Shown here: positions 48,620 through 60,305 of the stretch, one piece after another
How the letters are laid out: each line of letters starts with the position of its first letter
Numbering within the stretch: position 1 is the first letter of the stretch
NCBI RefSeq assembly: GCF_022539315.1
Contig: NC_066317.1
Coordinates: 48,960,435 to 49,024,434 of the forward strand
DNA from: Serinus canaria
Lineage: Eukaryota > Chordata > Aves > Passeriformes > Fringillidae
Length of the DNA: 64,000 nucleotides
Direction: 5' to 3'
Translations under genes and position numbers: made by a program
The notes under the pieces: generated by a model
Seen by the model: only the letters and a program-made list of their open reading frames with translations
Told to the model about the DNA's origin: nothing
Database searches by the model: none

Positions 48620-51600
48620 TGGAGCAGTTTAGTATGGTCATGTGGAAGAGTGCTTCAGCTGCTGGATAATTTCCACGGCTGCTTTAATCACAAAATTTAT
48701 ACAGCTTTGTCAAAGGAGATTTTTTTCTAAAATTGGTTCATGTGAAAGAAAATTTTGGATCCTGAGAAGGCGCCTGAAGTCCAGAGCTCAAAATGGTTGC
48801 TGAATAGTCTTTGTTCATGTTCGGTGGATAAAAGGATAGGACCCAGACACAGAAGTTTGTGAACTTTGAACTTGCCAAAAACAAGGATTGAGCAAGGAAT
48901 AAAAGTTTTGGGGTATTTTTCTTAAGAAAAAAAAAAGGTTGGGTAGGTACTTCACTTTTTAGCTCAGCATTACAGCAAGGGAGAAGCACAGAGCTCTAAA
49001 ACTCATGAAGTCCTTTACTTTGATGCCTAGATACCTTGACCAGAGGGGGTGGGAGGACATCTGCAATAACAGAGCTGCCTTCATCATATTGTTTATGTTT
49101 TGAGAAACTCCTGAGATCTCTAAATCATGCCTAGATTTTTTCCCCCCCTAGCTTTCTACTTTTTGTCTTCTCATCCATATATCTTACTTTATGTTTATTA
49201 TTAAAATAATCTGTCCTTTTCTGCTGAAACAGTATCTCTTGTAGCATGGCTATGACTTGTGGTCAGAAAGTCAATAACCAGTCAGAGCCTGAAAAAATTT
49301 CCCAGGTCTTGAGACAACAGGTAATTTAATTGTTTATTCAATGAGTTAGAAAAACAAACTACATTTACAATATTTGCTTTTCCTTTACAGAAACATAGCA
49401 GGCCCCTCTGTCTCAACTTATACTGTTTTAGCTTGAAGAAAGCATGACTGGGCTCAGGCAAACTTTCACAACTGCTGAAGATGATGACAGCAAACTTCCT
49501 CTTTGCCCCAACAAGGGAAGTTTGTTTGAAATACCAGAGCTAGATGACCATCAAGCAGGAAGTTTCCCTTCAAAAATGTTTTTCAACATGTATATGAGAG
49601 AAAAAGGGATGTTATGATGAAATCCTCATGTAGTATAGGATGTCTACATTTTATCTGATTTCTGTCTTCCATTACTAGCAAAAGGTTTTAATTTTGATGC
49701 TTCTTTTTGCCTGAGGTTTAAGCAAGCTGAGATTTCTTTACCTGAAGCCTTGAACTGTGACTGTTTATGACCTGTAGAAGAAAGTTCAAATTTAACACCT
49801 TTAGCTCTCCCACTTAGCCTCAAAATTAATACAACACACCTGTTACCAAATTGCAGACATTTCACTCAGGACTGTGGAAATAAATGTTTTCTCTGCTTCC
49901 TCCTTCCCCTCCCACTACTGCTTCAGTGTGAAAACTGAAGATGATCAGACAGCTTGTTTTGCTTACCCCTTTCTCACAACGAGGGACAGCTGGATTATGT
50001 GGTACCTTGCTTGAAATTTCTCTTCAAAAGCCTCAGAGTTTTAGGCCAGTAACCCTTGAAACCTCTGTGATACAATTGACACCCCCTTGTGTGTAAACTC
50101 AAGAACTCATCTGGCTTCTTCTGTTGGCTGGAAGACAGAGAAACGCTCTGAAAGTCAGAGAGTTTCCAAGAAACCTTCCTGTTATTCGTGTGGGAGCCAT
50201 AGCCATTACCAGAAATTAAGGAGTGGAAGGTTTTAACAAGGCAAGCAAGGTTTGTTTGCCACTTTGGTAAGAACTTGGAACTATATGACCTCAGGGAATG
50301 TAGCTGATGTTATGATAAGCAGAAGTATATAACTACAGTTCTATGGTATTACAGTTTCTGAATTCCAAAATCCTTGAGTGAATAAATTGGAAAGGGTGGC
50401 TTTTAATGAGCATGGGCATCAGTTAAAACTTGTACTTTGGAACCAGAAGTCCACATACTATTATCTTTTTTTTCCATATGTGCCAAATAATTGACTAAAC
50501 TAATTGATTAAGCTAAACATGCAATTAATTATTAGAGCTAACATCTCCGATTCCACAAGAGAGAATGAGTTTCTCAAGTGTTATTAGGATATTTCAAACA
50601 AATATCTCCGTCTCTGTCATACTCTCAACCTTTCTATAAAACCAGCTTTAATCCATGAAGAAATTTTTTCGTGTTCATGGGGCCATACATAGTCTCACTG
50701 CACGTGAGTCAGTTTTTTTGCAGAGTTTGGAAAGGGACTGACCTTTTCTGTGCAGCCTGGTGATGTGTGCCTGCATTTGGTGCTGCACTGAAATGTCTAG
50801 CTGCTGCTGCACTCCAGTTATCAGGAAAAGGGAGTGTGTAAATGTGTCCTGATATCAGATACTGTATCAGAGCAGATTCCTGGCATTTGATTAGTCATCT
50901 TGGTGACTAGCAGGAATGCTATTTTTACATACATAAAAATATCAACATACAAAACTGATAACATGGGAGTTAAACACCCTCTGAAACTTAAAAAATGTGC
51001 AGAATGAAATTCAAGTGTAAAAGTGGAAATGTTTTTATGTGTATTTAAGAAGTGTATAATATAAAGGAAACTGGCAGACAGGCAGACTTGACATAATGTG
51101 AGTTGCTTGCTGAGAGCTCAGCTCTTCTTTAGCTTTAGAAATCTTACAAAACATCTTCACTGAACTTTAGCTGCAAAGAGTTGGAGGAAGGAAAGGCACT
51201 CAGGGGAAAATAATGGGACTCTGGGAGATTCTGCTGAGAGGAAGGTTTAAAACCTCTGTGAAAGCCATGTTTTTACTCAATGCTTTGTTTAGTCTGGTTT
51301 TTCTTTTGGAAATATTTGCTGAGATTGACTGTCATGCTCATTTGTAGCCACTGTTTTGTCAAGAGAAAACAGTATTGATAATCAATAAGTGAGAAAATTG
51401 TGTGTTCTACAAGGTGGCTCTGGGTTACCAGTTTGATTTCCACAGCTTTGATCCTTGTGTCTATTTATACTAAAACAAAATTGGCTTGAGCATAAATGTG
51501 ATACAGTATCTGCCCACTTTTACTTGTGGTGGAATTTAGCCTTTTTTTCACCTATTTGACTTACAGGTGACAATGACAATTACAGTTAAAGTCCTTGATG

Positions 51601-54600
51601 TGACCAAACACCAACGTTGCAAACCTTTAATTATTGTATTAACTTTTCATGAGTGCTTTGATGAGTTCATCTGATGTGACTGTGCTTTAACCCCATGTCT
51701 TGCACGTGTTAAGTTCCCTTCTGCAGTTTTTGTCAGAGAGATTCTTCACCCTTTTGGCATGGTGCTGGACCTGAATAGCTTTTCATACCTGGCCAAGCTA
51801 TGAAAAGTTCTGGTTCCACCCTGGGTAAATAATGATGATATACAGGCAGAAGTGTGAAATATCTTTTTGCAAACACTGATAGAACAAACTGCAAAAACAC
51901 CCAGCAGTGTGAAATTCAGAAATGGAACAAGGTATCTGCATGAACATGTGTGAGCTGACTATGGAAAAGATAGTATGTAGCTGGAATATTTCCAGAGTCA
52001 TGAAGAGAAATACATTAATTTTAGTTTTTGCCTGTCATGAAAAATGACTGAATCAATAAACCGAAACCAGCCCCAAAAAAACTTTGGTGAATTGGTTAGT
52101 AAAAATACATTGTGCAAGGTTCCTAATGGTTTAACAGAGGTATTCATGGGTATGAGTTTTATTTTAACTATCTACAAATTTTTCTTTAGGGCAAACTGTT
52201 TATTTGAATGTATTTTAAAGCTTCACAAAGAAATATGGTAGAAAAATTAAACATACTACAACTAAAAGGTAGTTTTAATAGTTGTGTGTGTACTACAGTC
52301 AGTTCTGATGAAAGCTGAAGGTGTATTTGATTTTATCCATGCAGCAATTTTTTTTCTAGGAATTATATTCAACGTAAAGCTGCCACTGTTTTGGCTAATT
52401 GTGATATCATTGTTCAGACAACAAGTGCCTTACTCTATTCAGTATCATGGATAAATGCCTACCAATAGGAGTGTCTCTTTTAACTTAGAGTCTAGATGGT
52501 ATCAGCTGGCAAACGCTCTTGCTGCTTTATGGAGAAACAGTCATGATCTCTGGTCTTATCTTGTGTCACAGATGTTGATTTTCTCCCAGGCTCATGTCCA
52601 TGTTCACAATATTAACTGAATGGCTGCTTTTTTGGATTTTTTTAGTGGATTCAACAGTCTGGTCAGAGTGGGAGAAAACGGGTTTCGTTTTCTCACAGTG
52701 GACTTGGGAGACTTTTTAGGGAGTCATAGAAAAGATGATAACTTGTTAGTATAAGCAACCTGCAGGTGGTGTTTTTCTACTCTGTTTTTCTGTTCTTCTC
52801 AAGGACTGTTTGTGAGAAATATGTTTTTGTTAGCTAGCCAGTCAAGTAGAATGTGTCATACCTGTCTATAAAAGAGAGGATTTTTTATATTAAACGCCCT
52901 TCTCCTGCAAACCAGCCTTCATGTGAATTTGTGTCATTTCTGGCTCAATGGTGACATCCTTCAGCCCCAGATTGCCCTATATTGTGTCATATTATTTGTG
53001 CCTTCATTACAGATATCTTGTCATAGGGAATATTCTCTGGTAATTTTTATAATTTTTTTGAGGAAACCACAATGTGAGGTATCCTTGATAACCATTCTAG
53101 TGTAAAGATGATTGGCCTGTAAAGGTTTTTAACTTTGCCAATTTGTCCCCTTTTACTAGCTTTTGAGATATAAACTTCTGTCATCCATCAGTGGACTACA
53201 TTAATTACTCTCCTTGATGAGCAAAAAATGTTGGTAGGGTAGAGCACTGCAAGAGATCTTGATCTGAACAAAAGTTGGCAGTGAGGGTTCTGCTTCCTCT
53301 TTTCTGTGTGTGCAAAGAGGAGATGCAGTTGATGGATTTCTAGAACATCTGTGTAACATCAGAAGCAGACTTGAAATTAGAAATGCAGAATTAATTGAAC
53401 AGTCTTGCCAAGGCAAATATTCTATACTACAGATAGGTTTATTTCCTCCTAAACCAGCTAGTTATGTAAATATTACAGGAGTAAATGTATTTTTAGTCTG
53501 AACTGTTAAAAGTTTCCTTTCATTGTGCTCTTAATACCCACATTGTAAGGAGATTTCATTCATTCTTAGAATTGTATATCTTGTTTAAAGAAGACCTGGG
53601 GTTTTTTTGCTTCCTGAGGTAGGTAATTATTGAGGAATTAGCATCTCATGGGAGATTCCCCACCCTGAAGATTACATATGTTTGAAATTTTATTTTGAGG
53701 ACGCTAACCAAGTATGCAGAGGACTTTTGCTGGTTCTTCAGCTTGAAGATGAATTCCATGCACAAAAGGTGGGTTATATTTACTTCATTTTTTATAATAA
53801 CTTTCTCTTTTATATTTTTATATCTTGGACTTGATAAAATCTCAAGTGCTGGTGTTTCTTTGATGTTGGAAGTTACTCTTGCATTTTGAAGTTTCAGTGA
53901 AAACACTTATCTGAATTTCAGCAAAGAGGAAAGGGAGAAAAATCATTTGGTATGGCAGTTTTAATTCTCAGCCAACTCCAATTTAATACCATTTTGAAAC
54001 AGCATTGGAGTGGTAACCCTTGATTCTTACTATTGCTTTTCTAGATATATTTGCTTCACTCTTTGACTGTGGCACTCTGCAGGGCTATAGAGTTTGGCTT
54101 GTCCCTTGTTGTAGTATCTAGCATAGCATGTACAGTAAATTAAAACTCAGCTGGCACTGGAACACATACAGAGAATACATTTCTGGTTTTTTCTCCCTTC
54201 AGAACATTTCTTGCTTTATTACTGACATCCCTTTTGCCCAGGAGGAAGTTCCTCCAGGTAGTTCTAGATCAAAGTTTGATTCAAGTGTTAGATTGTTTAT
54301 CAGCCTGGACTTTGAAGAACAGAGCCAACTGCACTTTGAAGGAGCTAGGTCAGATTTCCTCATCTTGTTTTGTCTTGCAATTAATACTATGACCAACCAT
54401 CCCAGCTTCATTTCTTTTGTGTCCTCAGATACCCCAGCACAACTTTCTGAAGGCATAATTTGATCTCTCTGCTGGATTCAATAGAGGTAGAAATACTTTA
54501 GTAATTTATTCTTTAATGTTTTTGGTGATGTTAATTACATGTATTTTTGCTTTACTTAATTAAGAAAAAGAGTTATTAAGCCTGATAGGAAACTTAGATG

Positions 54601-55640
54601 GGAAGGGTTGAGTTTTGACTAACTATCAGTTAGTCAAATTATTAGGGACTAGCACACATTACAGAACTGAAAAAAAGAGGGGTTTTGGTTTCCATTTAGT
54701 GAAAGATTACACAGGGACAGAATTTTAAAACTTTGGGGATTTAGATCTTTTTAAGAGAAAAAAATGAGAACAGAAACTAAAACTGGGGATGGTTGTCTCC
54801 TGAAACTGTTTATGAGTTGTTTATGCTTCATGCAGTGGCTGTTCCCAGGGCTTTTCCCCCTTCTTCACCATGTTATCCCAGAGGCACTGCTAAGGTTGTG
54901 GATGAGCTTGGCCTTGAATCCAGCTGCTACTGGCTCTATGGAGCACAGAGGAAGCCTTTGGCAGCTTCTCACAGAAACCAGACCTGTAGTCCCCCTGCTA
55001 CCAAAACCTTGCCATGCAAACCCAATACAATGGACAGTATAATTCCTCAGAATTCTTGGCTTGTTGGAAAAATGGAGTCATGTCTTTGTGCTATAGCAAA
55101 GACAAAACTGATAATTTGTGCTATAGCAAAGACAAAACTGATAATCTGACCCTGAGAGGGTGCATGGCAATGTCCAGGTCTTTGGGGTGTAAAGAATATC
55201 CTTTGAGTGAAGAGGTTGTTTTTGCACCAGTTCCTGTGAGGATGGTTTTATTGGAGTTTGGTTCCCAAATTTGTGTGAACCTGGGATGTATAGAAACAGC
55301 AGATGGATGTTCTCCTTTATTTTGAGTTTGTTCTCCTTTATTCATGAATGTATTGGTGTTGGTTTGTACCAGTTTTGTATTTTTTCATGATTGTTAAGAA
55401 ATTTGAATTTCTTAACATCTATGTGTTTGTAACATACCAGTGGCATCCCACCCATTATAAGAGAAGTAATTTATATTTGACTGAGTCAGTATTAAAGTTA
55501 AAGAATGGTGTGAGGACAATTGGTAAGATCTGAAAACAGGAGTATGGAAAAATATTTTTTTTATTACGTAGATTTTATATTGAAATTTATTTTCACAATA
55601 AAAAGCAACTTCAACCATTCAACAGCTTCATTAAATTTAA
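48620..55640. other. intergenic, TLR1B to TLR1A
   Basis: This is AT-rich spacer of about 7 kb with no recognisable gene, apart from one exact 30-bp tandem duplication. It must contain the promoter and 5' UTR exon(s) of TLR1A if the genes are transcribed separately. Short open frames here, such as 53310-53501, show no domain. Confidence 0.5.
55085..55144. repeat. 30-bp perfect tandem duplication
   Basis: The 30-bp unit at 55085-55114 is repeated exactly at 55115-55144. Each unit contains the palindrome GCTATAGC. The perfect identity points to a recent event. Confidence 0.9.
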
Positions 55641-55746
55641 TGTATTTTTTCCATAGGGCTGGACTCATTAGTGGGACATACTGAACAGAAAACAAAGATA
55701 TACTTCTGTGTTTCTGTAAAAAACCAAGATAAAACTGGATAGCATA
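55640..55746 (+). other. 3' splice site and 5' UTR of TLR1A coding exon
   Basis: TGTATTTTTTCCATAG ends at 55656 and opens an untranslated stretch of 90 nt before ATG at 55747. The arrangement mirrors TLR1B, with a GGCTGGACT versus GATTGGAAC start of exon. Confidence 0.65.
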
Positions 55747-58152
55747 ATGAGATCCCTCACAAATATCTATGTCTTAACTTGTGTCTTTACATTCACACTA
55801 TGGAATAATATTCAGCCTACTGCAGAGAATGAATTTATTGCAAATTATTCAAGTGGTTTGCTAACTAATGTTCCAAGAAACATTCCAGTCCGTACTCAAG
55901 TATTAGATTTATCACATAATAGGATCTCTGGACTTGGTATCTCAGAATTTATTCATCTTTCTAACCTTCAAGTATTAAATCTTTCTCATAATCTAATTAC
56001 GGTGCTTGACCTTAGTGTGTTCATTTTTAATGAAAATTTAGAATACTTAGATTTATCTCATAATAGCATTTCAAAAGTTTCCTGTCTAACTCTTGCATAT
56101 CTTAGACATTTGGATCTTTCTTTCAATAAGTTTACTGCCCTGCCCATCTGTCAGGAATTTGGGAACATGTTTCATTTGGAGTACCTTGGATTAAGTGCTA
56201 CGATGATACGAACATCAGACTTCAGGTATATCAAATATTTGCAGCTGCACACTGTCTTCCTGAACTTGGAAAACTTTTCACTGTATGAGCCTCAGAGTCT
56301 GACAGTCTTGACTACAAGGAACCTCCACATTGCTTTTGCAGCAAACCAAAACTTCATTTTCCCCCTCCTGTACGATGGAATGAGCACTTCAGAAAACTTA
56401 AAAATAGTTAACTTAAGATATACCTTGAGTTACAAAGATTTCCCCTCTCCATCTTTAATGCTTCTGAAGAAAATCAAGGCAACAACTCTCACACTTGATG
56501 CTGTGGACTTACAATGGGCTATCATCCTGCAAATTTTCATGCTTATTTGGTATTCACCTGTGGAACATTTGACTGTGAGAAATTTGACTTTTAGGGGACC
56601 ACTGGAGGAGCCGACTGAATATGCATTTCTACCCTTATTAAGCTCTGTGGAACAATTAATCTCTATGGATGGCTCCATGAAAGCATTAACTTTGGAGCAT
56701 GTTCGTAATAAGGTTTATTATTTCAACCAGGAGATTCTGTACAGACAGTTTTCAGAGATGAATATCGCCAATTTGACAATAGCTGATGCATATATGCCAC
56801 ACATGCTTTGCCCCAGTAGAACAAGCTCGTTTCAGTATTTAAATTTTTCTCACAATGCCCTGACAGATGAGTTGTTCCAGAATTGTGGCACACTCATAGA
56901 TCTCAAATTACTTATTTTGCAGAAGAATAAATTTGAGAGCCTTCGCAAAGTAAGCTTCATGACCAGCGGTATGAAATCACTGAAATACCTGGACATGAGC
57001 AACAACCTGCTGCGCCACGATGGAGCTGACGTGCCATGCCAGTGGGCCGAGTCTCTGGCAGAGCTGGACCTGTCCTCCAATCAGTTGGTGGACGCAGTGT
57101 TTGAGTGCTTGCCAGTCAACGTGAAAAAACTCAGCCTACAAAACAATCAGATCAGCAATGTCCCCAGCGGGGTGGCGGAGCTGAAATCCTTGGAGGAGCT
57201 GAACCTGGCATCGAACAGGCTGGCCGACCTGCCAGGGTGCAGTGGCTTTACGTCCCTGCAGTTCCTGAACATCGAGATGAACTTGATCTTCACCCCATCT
57301 GCTGACTTCTTCCAGAGCTGCCCAAGGGTCAGGGAGCTGCAGGCCGGGCACAACCCGTTCAAGTGTTCCTGTGAGCTGCAAGCCTTCATCCGCCTGGAGA
57401 GGCGCTCAGGGGGGAAGCTCTTTGGCTGGCCGGCGGCGTACGTGTGCGAGTACCCCGAAGGCTTGCGAGGGACGGAGCTCAAGGACTTCCACCTGAGCCT
57501 GCTGGCTTGCAACACGACGCTGCTGCTAGTGACAGCTCTGCTGCTGACGCTGCTGCTGGTGGCTGCGGTGGCCTTTCTGTGCATCTACCTGGATGTGCCG
57601 TGGTACGTGCGGATGACGTGGCAGTGGACGCAGACGAAGCGCAGAGCTTGGCACAACCCAGCCGGAGATCAGGGGGCCATGCTGCAATTCCACGCCTTCA
57701 TTTCCTACAGCGAGCGCGATTCGCTGTGGGTGAAGAACGAGCTGATCCCAAACCTGGAGAGGGGGGAGGGCTGCGTGCAACTGTGCCAGCACGAGAGAAA
57801 CTTTATCCCTGGCAAGAGCATTGTGGAGAACATCATTAACTGCATTGAGAAGAGCTACAAGTCAATCTTTGTGTTGTCTCCCAACTTTGTGCAGAGTGAG
57901 TGGTGTCACTATGAGCTGTACTTTGCCCATCACAAGTTATTCAGTGAGAATTCCAACAGCTTAATCCTCATTCTACTGGAGCCAATCCCTCCGTACCTTA
58001 TCCCTGCCAGGTATCACAAGCTGAAAGCTCTCATGGCAAAGCGCACCTACATGGAGTGGCCGAAGGAGAGGAGCAAGCACGCCCTATTCTGGGCTAACCT
58101 CAGGGCAGCCATTAACATTAACCTGCCAATATCCAGTGAAGTAAATGAGTAG
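55747..58152 (+). CDS. TLR1A: TLR1A, Toll-like receptor 1 family, full length (801 aa)
   Basis: This is a surface pattern-recognition receptor of the TLR1/6/10 group. By family knowledge it pairs with TLR2, binds di- or triacylated lipopeptides and signals through TIR adaptors to NF-kB. A signal peptide covers about residues 1-24 (YVLTCVFTFTLWN). The ectodomain begins with clear repeats (QVLDLSHNRI, LQVLNLSHNLI, LEYLDLSHNSI, LRHLDLSFNKF). It then becomes irregular in the middle, as in all TLR1/2/6, where the lipid-binding and dimer surfaces lie, and regular repeats resume (LKYLDMSNNLL to LQFLNIEMNLI). The LRR C-terminal cap spans about 536-588, with NPFKCSCEL and LLAC. The membrane helix is about 590-613. 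The TIR domain spans about 648-790, with FHAFISY, NFIPGKSIVENI, SPNFVQSEWCHYEL and ALFWANLR. Possible N-glycosylation sites include NYS, NFS and several NLT. The chicken long form is about 818 aa. The coding region is a single exon. The last seven residues (SSEVNE and neighbours) differ from TLR1B. Confidence 0.96.
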   Translation: MRSLTNIYVLTCVFTFTLWNNIQPTAENEFIANYSSGLLTNVPRNIPVRTQVLDLSHNRISGLGISEFIHLSNLQVLNLSHNLITVLDLSVFIFNENLEYLDLSHNSISKVSCLTLAYLRHLDLSFNKFTALPICQEFGNMFHLEYLGLSATMIRTSDFRYIKYLQLHTVFLNLENFSLYEPQSLTVLTTRNLHIAFAANQNFIFPLLYDGMSTSENLKIVNLRYTLSYKDFPSPSLMLLKKIKATTLTLDAVDLQWAIILQIFMLIWYSPVEHLTVRNLTFRGPLEEPTEYAFLPLLSSVEQLISMDGSMKALTLEHVRNKVYYFNQEILYRQFSEMNIANLTIADAYMPHMLCPSRTSSFQYLNFSHNALTDELFQNCGTLIDLKLLILQKNKFESLRKVSFMTSGMKSLKYLDMSNNLLRHDGADVPCQWAESLAELDLSSNQLVDAVFECLPVNVKKLSLQNNQISNVPSGVAELKSLEELNLASNRLADLPGCSGFTSLQFLNIEMNLIFTPSADFFQSCPRVRELQAGHNPFKCSCELQAFIRLERRSGGKLFGWPAAYVCEYPEGLRGTELKDFHLSLLACNTTLLLVTALLLTLLLVAAVAFLCIYLDVPWYVRMTWQWTQTKRRAWHNPAGDQGAMLQFHAFISYSERDSLWVKNELIPNLERGEGCVQLCQHERNFIPGKSIVENIINCIEKSYKSIFVLSPNFVQSEWCHYELYFAHHKLFSENSNSLILILLEPIPPYLIPARYHKLKALMAKRTYMEWPKERSKHALFWANLRAAININLPISSEVNE
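56917..58129 (+). repeat. 1213-bp block shared with TLR1B (copy 2)
   Basis: This is the partner of 47198-48410, with four synonymous differences at 57435, 57582, 57975 and 58071. Sequence before and after differs strongly from TLR1B. The offset between copies is a constant 9719 bp, so there is no indel in the block. Confidence 0.98.
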
Positions 58153-59183
58153 GAAGTTGATGTTACACCTACTAGTAACATAAGTATCTGAATAACTGAC
58201 TTGACTTTTTTGCATTAAACTCTGTTAATAATTTTTTCCATTTTATTACAATATTGCCAGTTTGTTGAGAAATGTGGCACATATAGAAATTGCTATTGCT
58301 TACTCAAGCCATCCAGGTAGTCAGAAGTCATCTGTAGTTGCCCATCCTCAACAAAGAGAAAGAGAGAAATTTTCATAATGATTGACCTTACTTTTAGGTT
58401 GCATTTATTTTTTACTTCTGCCATTGAATGCTATATTTCAAAGTAACAGGAATAGTGGTTTGTTTGGTGTAATCAGGCTGCCAAGGCATACATTTAATCT
58501 TTTTTCTGAGGTGAATGCTGTGAAATTGAGATTGTAAGGATCTGCTTTCTTGGTTTTAATTAGATAACACCAAGAAGAAAACTCTTGTTTGAATCCCATC
58601 CAGTACTTTGGTACAGCAGGTGTTAAGAGTACAGTATCCACACCCATTTAGCATGTTTTACCTTCCTGGAAATCTGTCCCTTCACCACAGGGAGACTTTC
58701 TTGGGTATATGCTGAAAAGTTGAATCCATTACTTCTTGCTTGATGTTCTTCTTCCTTTGCTGTATTGAGCATTACCAATTGCCTAGAGATCGATACCTGC
58801 CAAGTCATGAGATAATAGAATTTGCTATCCACTGTCTTCAAATGCATAGTTAATACTGTAGTTATTATTTTTGATAGTATTGCAAATTGCTGCTTTCTGC
58901 TGTGATTCTATCAAGCTATACTGGATTGAGTGTTTCTTCTCTTTCCTAGTACTTAGCAACCTGATGTTTGGAGGTGAACCCCTTTTATCTCCAAGCTTCC
59001 ACTGAACTCTGTTACCTTGCTCATTTAATGAGCAGGTGCTGAGGGTCATCACACAGGTGAAAAAAAGAGTCATTTTCCCTAGGAAATATCTTCTCTTCTA
59101 AAATCTTACTGATTAAACTAATGGTGTTTGTTAGTAGGAGACATCTAGCAACTTGCTGTGCTTGTACTCGAGAATCTAATAAA
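58153..59183 (+). other. TLR1A 3' UTR (extent inferred)
   Basis: An ATTAAA lies at 58214-58219, about 60 nt after the stop, and a canonical AATAAA at 59178-59183. The sequence between is AT-rich without open frames of note. Which signal is used cannot be told from sequence. Confidence 0.4.
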
Positions 59184-59508
59184 CATCAAATTCTTAATCT
59201 ATGATTAAATTTCATGTGTTATTTCAATGGCAATGTGGAGTTGTGTCATTGTACTTACAGCTTAATGGGCAGCACATGAGGCCATCAAACTGGTAAGAGG
59301 ATGTGATCCTTAACACTCACTGAGGTGACTCACCAAGCACACACCAGGTGTGGTAGCTACATGAAACAGTGAAATTGAAGCTGTGGGAGAGCTTCCTGGT
59401 GTCCAAAGGTGACACTGTTGGCACCCACCTACCAGTTCAGGTTAACTGGATAGGACTGCAGTAGGATGCCAGGTGCCTGGCTCCTGAGCTTTGGAGAGAA
59501 GAGCTCAA

Positions 59509-59640
59509 AATCCCTACTAAATCTTAATTATCAGTCAATTATTTCCACACTCATTAAATCGGTATCTCTCCAATTTAGAGAAGGTTGTTGTGGGGGACCA
59601 TGTCAAAGCCTTACCTAGAAATCAAGATTTAGTAGGGATT
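59509..59640. repeat. 17-bp inverted repeat around a CR1 scrap
   Basis: The arms 59509-59525 and 59624-59640 are perfectly complementary over 17 bp, with 98 bp between them. The right arm ends just where a plus-strand CR1 copy begins. Confidence 0.85.
59565..59625 (-). mobile_element. possible CR1 ORF2 fragment, minus strand
   Basis: GGGACCATGTCAAAGCCTTACC resembles, in reverse complement, the CR1 reverse-transcriptase stretch encoding DFSKAFDTV. Only about 60 bp can be matched, so the call is tentative. Confidence 0.4.
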
Positions 59641-60305
59641 AGGGATGCTGCTGGATGAGAGGCTGGACATGACCCAGCCATGAGCACTCACAGCCCAGAG
59701 AGCCAAAGGAGTCCTGGGCTGCATCCAGAGCCCCATGGGCAGCAGGGGAGGGAGGGGATTCAGCCCCTCTGCTCTGCTCTGGTGAGAGCCCACCTGCAGT
59801 GCTGCAGCCAGCTCTGATCCCCAGCATGAGAAGAATGTGGACCTGTTGGAGTGAGTCCAGAGGAGGCCACAAAGACCAGAAGGGCAGAGCACCTCTCCTG
59901 TTAGGACAGACTGAGAGCTGAGGTTGTTCAGCCTGGAGAAGAGAAGGCTCCATGGAGATCTTGTTGAGGCTTTTCAGTAGTTAAATAGGGCTTATAAGAA
60001 AGATGAGAACAGACTTTTCAGCAAGACCTGCTGTGGTAAGACAAGGGGTACTGGTTATAAACTAAAAGAGGGCTGATTTAGGTTGGATATAAGCAATAAT
60101 TTTTTATAATGAGGGTGGTGAAACACTGGAAGAGACAGCCCAAAGAAGTTCTGGATGTCCCATCCCTGAAAGCATTGAAGGTCAGGTTGGGAAGGACTCT
60201 GAGTGATCTGATCTAGTTGAAGATGTCCCTGCTTATTACAGAGGGTTGGACTAGATGACTTTTAGAAGTCCCTTCCAACCCAAACTATTTTATGATTTTA
60301 CAATT
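59641..60305 (+). mobile_element. CR1 LINE 3' end
   Basis: The CR1 landmarks follow in order: CAAAGGAGTCCTGGGCTGCA, CTCTGATCCCCAGCATGAGAAG, GAGAGCTGAGGTTGTTCAGC, CTGGAGAAGAGAAGGCTCC, GGTGAAACACTGGAAGAGAC, GGGTTGGACTAGATGACTTT and TCCCTTCCAACCCAAACTAT. The copy is non-coding and 5'-truncated. A short stretch (about 59980-60110) is more diverged than the ends. Confidence 0.9.

Noticed and set aside
53310..53501. 63-codon plus-strand frame between the TLR genes
   Set aside because: It has no recognisable domain, no splice context and a length expected by chance.
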